A stretch of 6,608 nt of DNA from a bacterium (GTDB lineage Bacteria > Pseudomonadota > Alphaproteobacteria > Rhizobiales > Xanthobacteraceae). Every line of letters starts with the position of its first letter. Positions within the stretch are counted from its first letter, which is position 1. Both the position numbers and the translations under genes were made by a program. The stretch lies in contig JAQSDT010000134.1 of assembly GCA_029946075.1 (NCBI GenBank), positions 1-6,608 of the forward strand, written 5' to 3'. The notes under the pieces are model-generated. The model did no database searches, had not been told where the DNA came from, and saw only the letters and a program-made list of their open reading frames with translations. Shown here piece after piece: positions 5,721-6,608 of this stretch.

Positions 5721-6608
5721 ATGGCCGACAAGCAAGCGTCCTATCCGAACACGGTGCCGCTGCCGCCGCTGTCGCGCGCGGCGGAGATCGCCGATCTGCT
5801 GGTTGGCGCGATCGACCTGCATTGCCACAGCGGTCCGGCGGCGATGCCGCGCATTCTCGACCACCACGAGGAACTGCTCGACGCTGCGGCAGCGAAGTTC
5901 CGCGCCGTACTCTACAAGGATCATTTCTACGCCGGCATGGCGCACGCGATCCTGCTGGAGAAGCTGTTCCCGGAAACCAATGTAAAGCTGTTCTCGGGCG
6001 TCGCGCTGAACAATGCGTCCGGCGGCATCAACCCGCATGCCGTCGATCACACCATCAAGCTCGGCGGCAAGATCGTCTGGATGCCGACGCTGTCGGCGGC
6101 AAACCATATCAGGGCGATGGCGGCCGGAAACTCGACGTTCCCGAAGACCTCGCAGAAGATGCTCGATCCGATCGCGCTGTCCGCGCTCGACGCCAACGGC
6201 AAGCTCACGGACGACACCAAGAAGGTGATCGATCTCATCGCCGAGGCCGACATCATTCTTGCCGGCGGGCATCTGCCGGCCAGCGAACTGCACATCCTGT
6301 TCGGCGAGGCGGCGCGCCGCGGCGTCAGAAAGATGATGGTCAATCATCCGACCTACATTGTCGGTTGCAGCGACGATGATATCCGCCAGCTCGTCGCGAT
6401 CGGCGTCAAGATGGAGCATTCGATCTGCATGTTCATCGAAGGCAAGTCGCTGAAATTCAGCCCCGACGATCTGGCGCATCTGATCGAGGTGGCCGGCGTC
6501 GACAACACGATCCTGTCTTCCGATCTGGGCCTGCAGGGATCGCAGCGGCCGGTCGACGGTTTCCGCAGCGTCACGCAGATCCTGCTCGACCTGCAGATGC
6601 CGCGCGCC
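5721..6608 (+). CDS. Amidohydrolase-like metal-dependent TIM-barrel protein, DUF6282 type (3' end outside window)
   Basis: The frame opens at the ATG at 5721, 27 bases after the cupin stop, preceded by GAAAGGG at 5707-5713. It runs without a stop for 296 codons to the window edge. Metal-binding marks of the amidohydrolase/PHP-like barrel appear in order: AIDLHCHSGP (30-39) with the HxH pair H34 and H36 at the end of strand 1, YKDHF (65-69), GGHLP with H184, VNHP with H209, and LSSDLG with Asp268 near the end. The order HxH, Lys/His, His, His, Asp fits a mono- or binuclear metal centre. I recognise the overall sequence as resembling the uncharacterised DUF6282 family; that match is from memory and needs a search. 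In a catabolic operon such an enzyme could hydrolyse a lactone or amide, hydrate or decarboxylate. It probably lacks only a short C-terminal piece, and no signal peptide is seen. Confidence 0.8.
   Translation, partial: MADKQASYPNTVPLPPLSRAAEIADLLVGAIDLHCHSGPAAMPRILDHHEELLDAAAAKFRAVLYKDHFYAGMAHAILLEKLFPETNVKLFSGVALNNASGGINPHAVDHTIKLGGKIVWMPTLSAANHIRAMAAGNSTFPKTSQKMLDPIALSALDANGKLTDDTKKVIDLIAEADIILAGGHLPASELHILFGEAARRGVRKMMVNHPTYIVGCSDDDIRQLVAIGVKMEHSICMFIEGKSLKFSPDDLAHLIEVAGVDNTILSSDLGLQGSQRPVDGFRSVTQILLDLQMPRA

Noticed and set aside
4728..6479. 583-codon open frame on the minus strand opposite the cupin and hydrolase genes
   Set aside because: The product is Arg/His/Gly-rich with no recognisable domain. 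It is the usual mirror of two high-GC genes, whose plus-strand frames have clear families and metal motifs.
1..6608. Mobile elements, CRISPR arrays, tRNA genes, phage genes
   Set aside because: I found no transposase, integrase, spaced direct repeats or tRNA-like cloverleaf, and composition looks even across the window.

Overview
The window is about 6.6 kb of high-GC DNA with strong GC bias at third codon positions. Its protein style (secreted His/Tyr/Gly-rich small proteins, an IclR-controlled catabolic operon, tungstate uptake) suggests an alphaproteobacterium of the Bradyrhizobium/Rhodopseudomonas type. That assignment comes from pattern recognition, not from a search. No tRNA, rRNA, CRISPR array, transposase or integrase is visible. 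The window looks like ordinary chromosome carrying two accessory metabolic modules.

Left module (1-2241, + strand): an oxyanion uptake operon. It opens with the last 23 codons of an ABC-transporter ATPase (TupC-like). Next come the tungstate-binding protein TupA (87-920), a second periplasmic binding protein of the ModA type that overlaps tupA by 23 bases (898-1725), and a small secreted protein of unknown role nine bases further on (1735-2241). The tight packing implies one transcript and raises the question of why one transporter locus encodes two different oxyanion-binding proteins.

Middle (2242-3041): two small stand-alone genes. One encodes a secreted His-rich/Tyr-Gly-rich protein (2380-2709) and is closed by a textbook rho-independent terminator (2729-2754). 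The other encodes a 66-residue charged helical protein (2823-3023).

Right module (3042-6608): an IclR/MhpR-type regulator on the minus strand diverges from a + strand operon. The operon encodes a class II pyruvate aldolase of the HpcH/HpaI family (3959-4777), a two-domain cupin-like protein (4752-5693) and an amidohydrolase-like TIM-barrel protein resembling the DUF6282 family (5721 to the window end). The 137-base divergent region holds a perfect 15-base dyad lying on the regulator's ribosome-binding site, and a second 15-base dyad 34 bases further on. Regulator, aldolase, cupin and metal-hydrolase together look like a carboxylic-acid or aromatic-ring-product degradation pathway whose substrate I cannot name. 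This is the most interesting part of the window.
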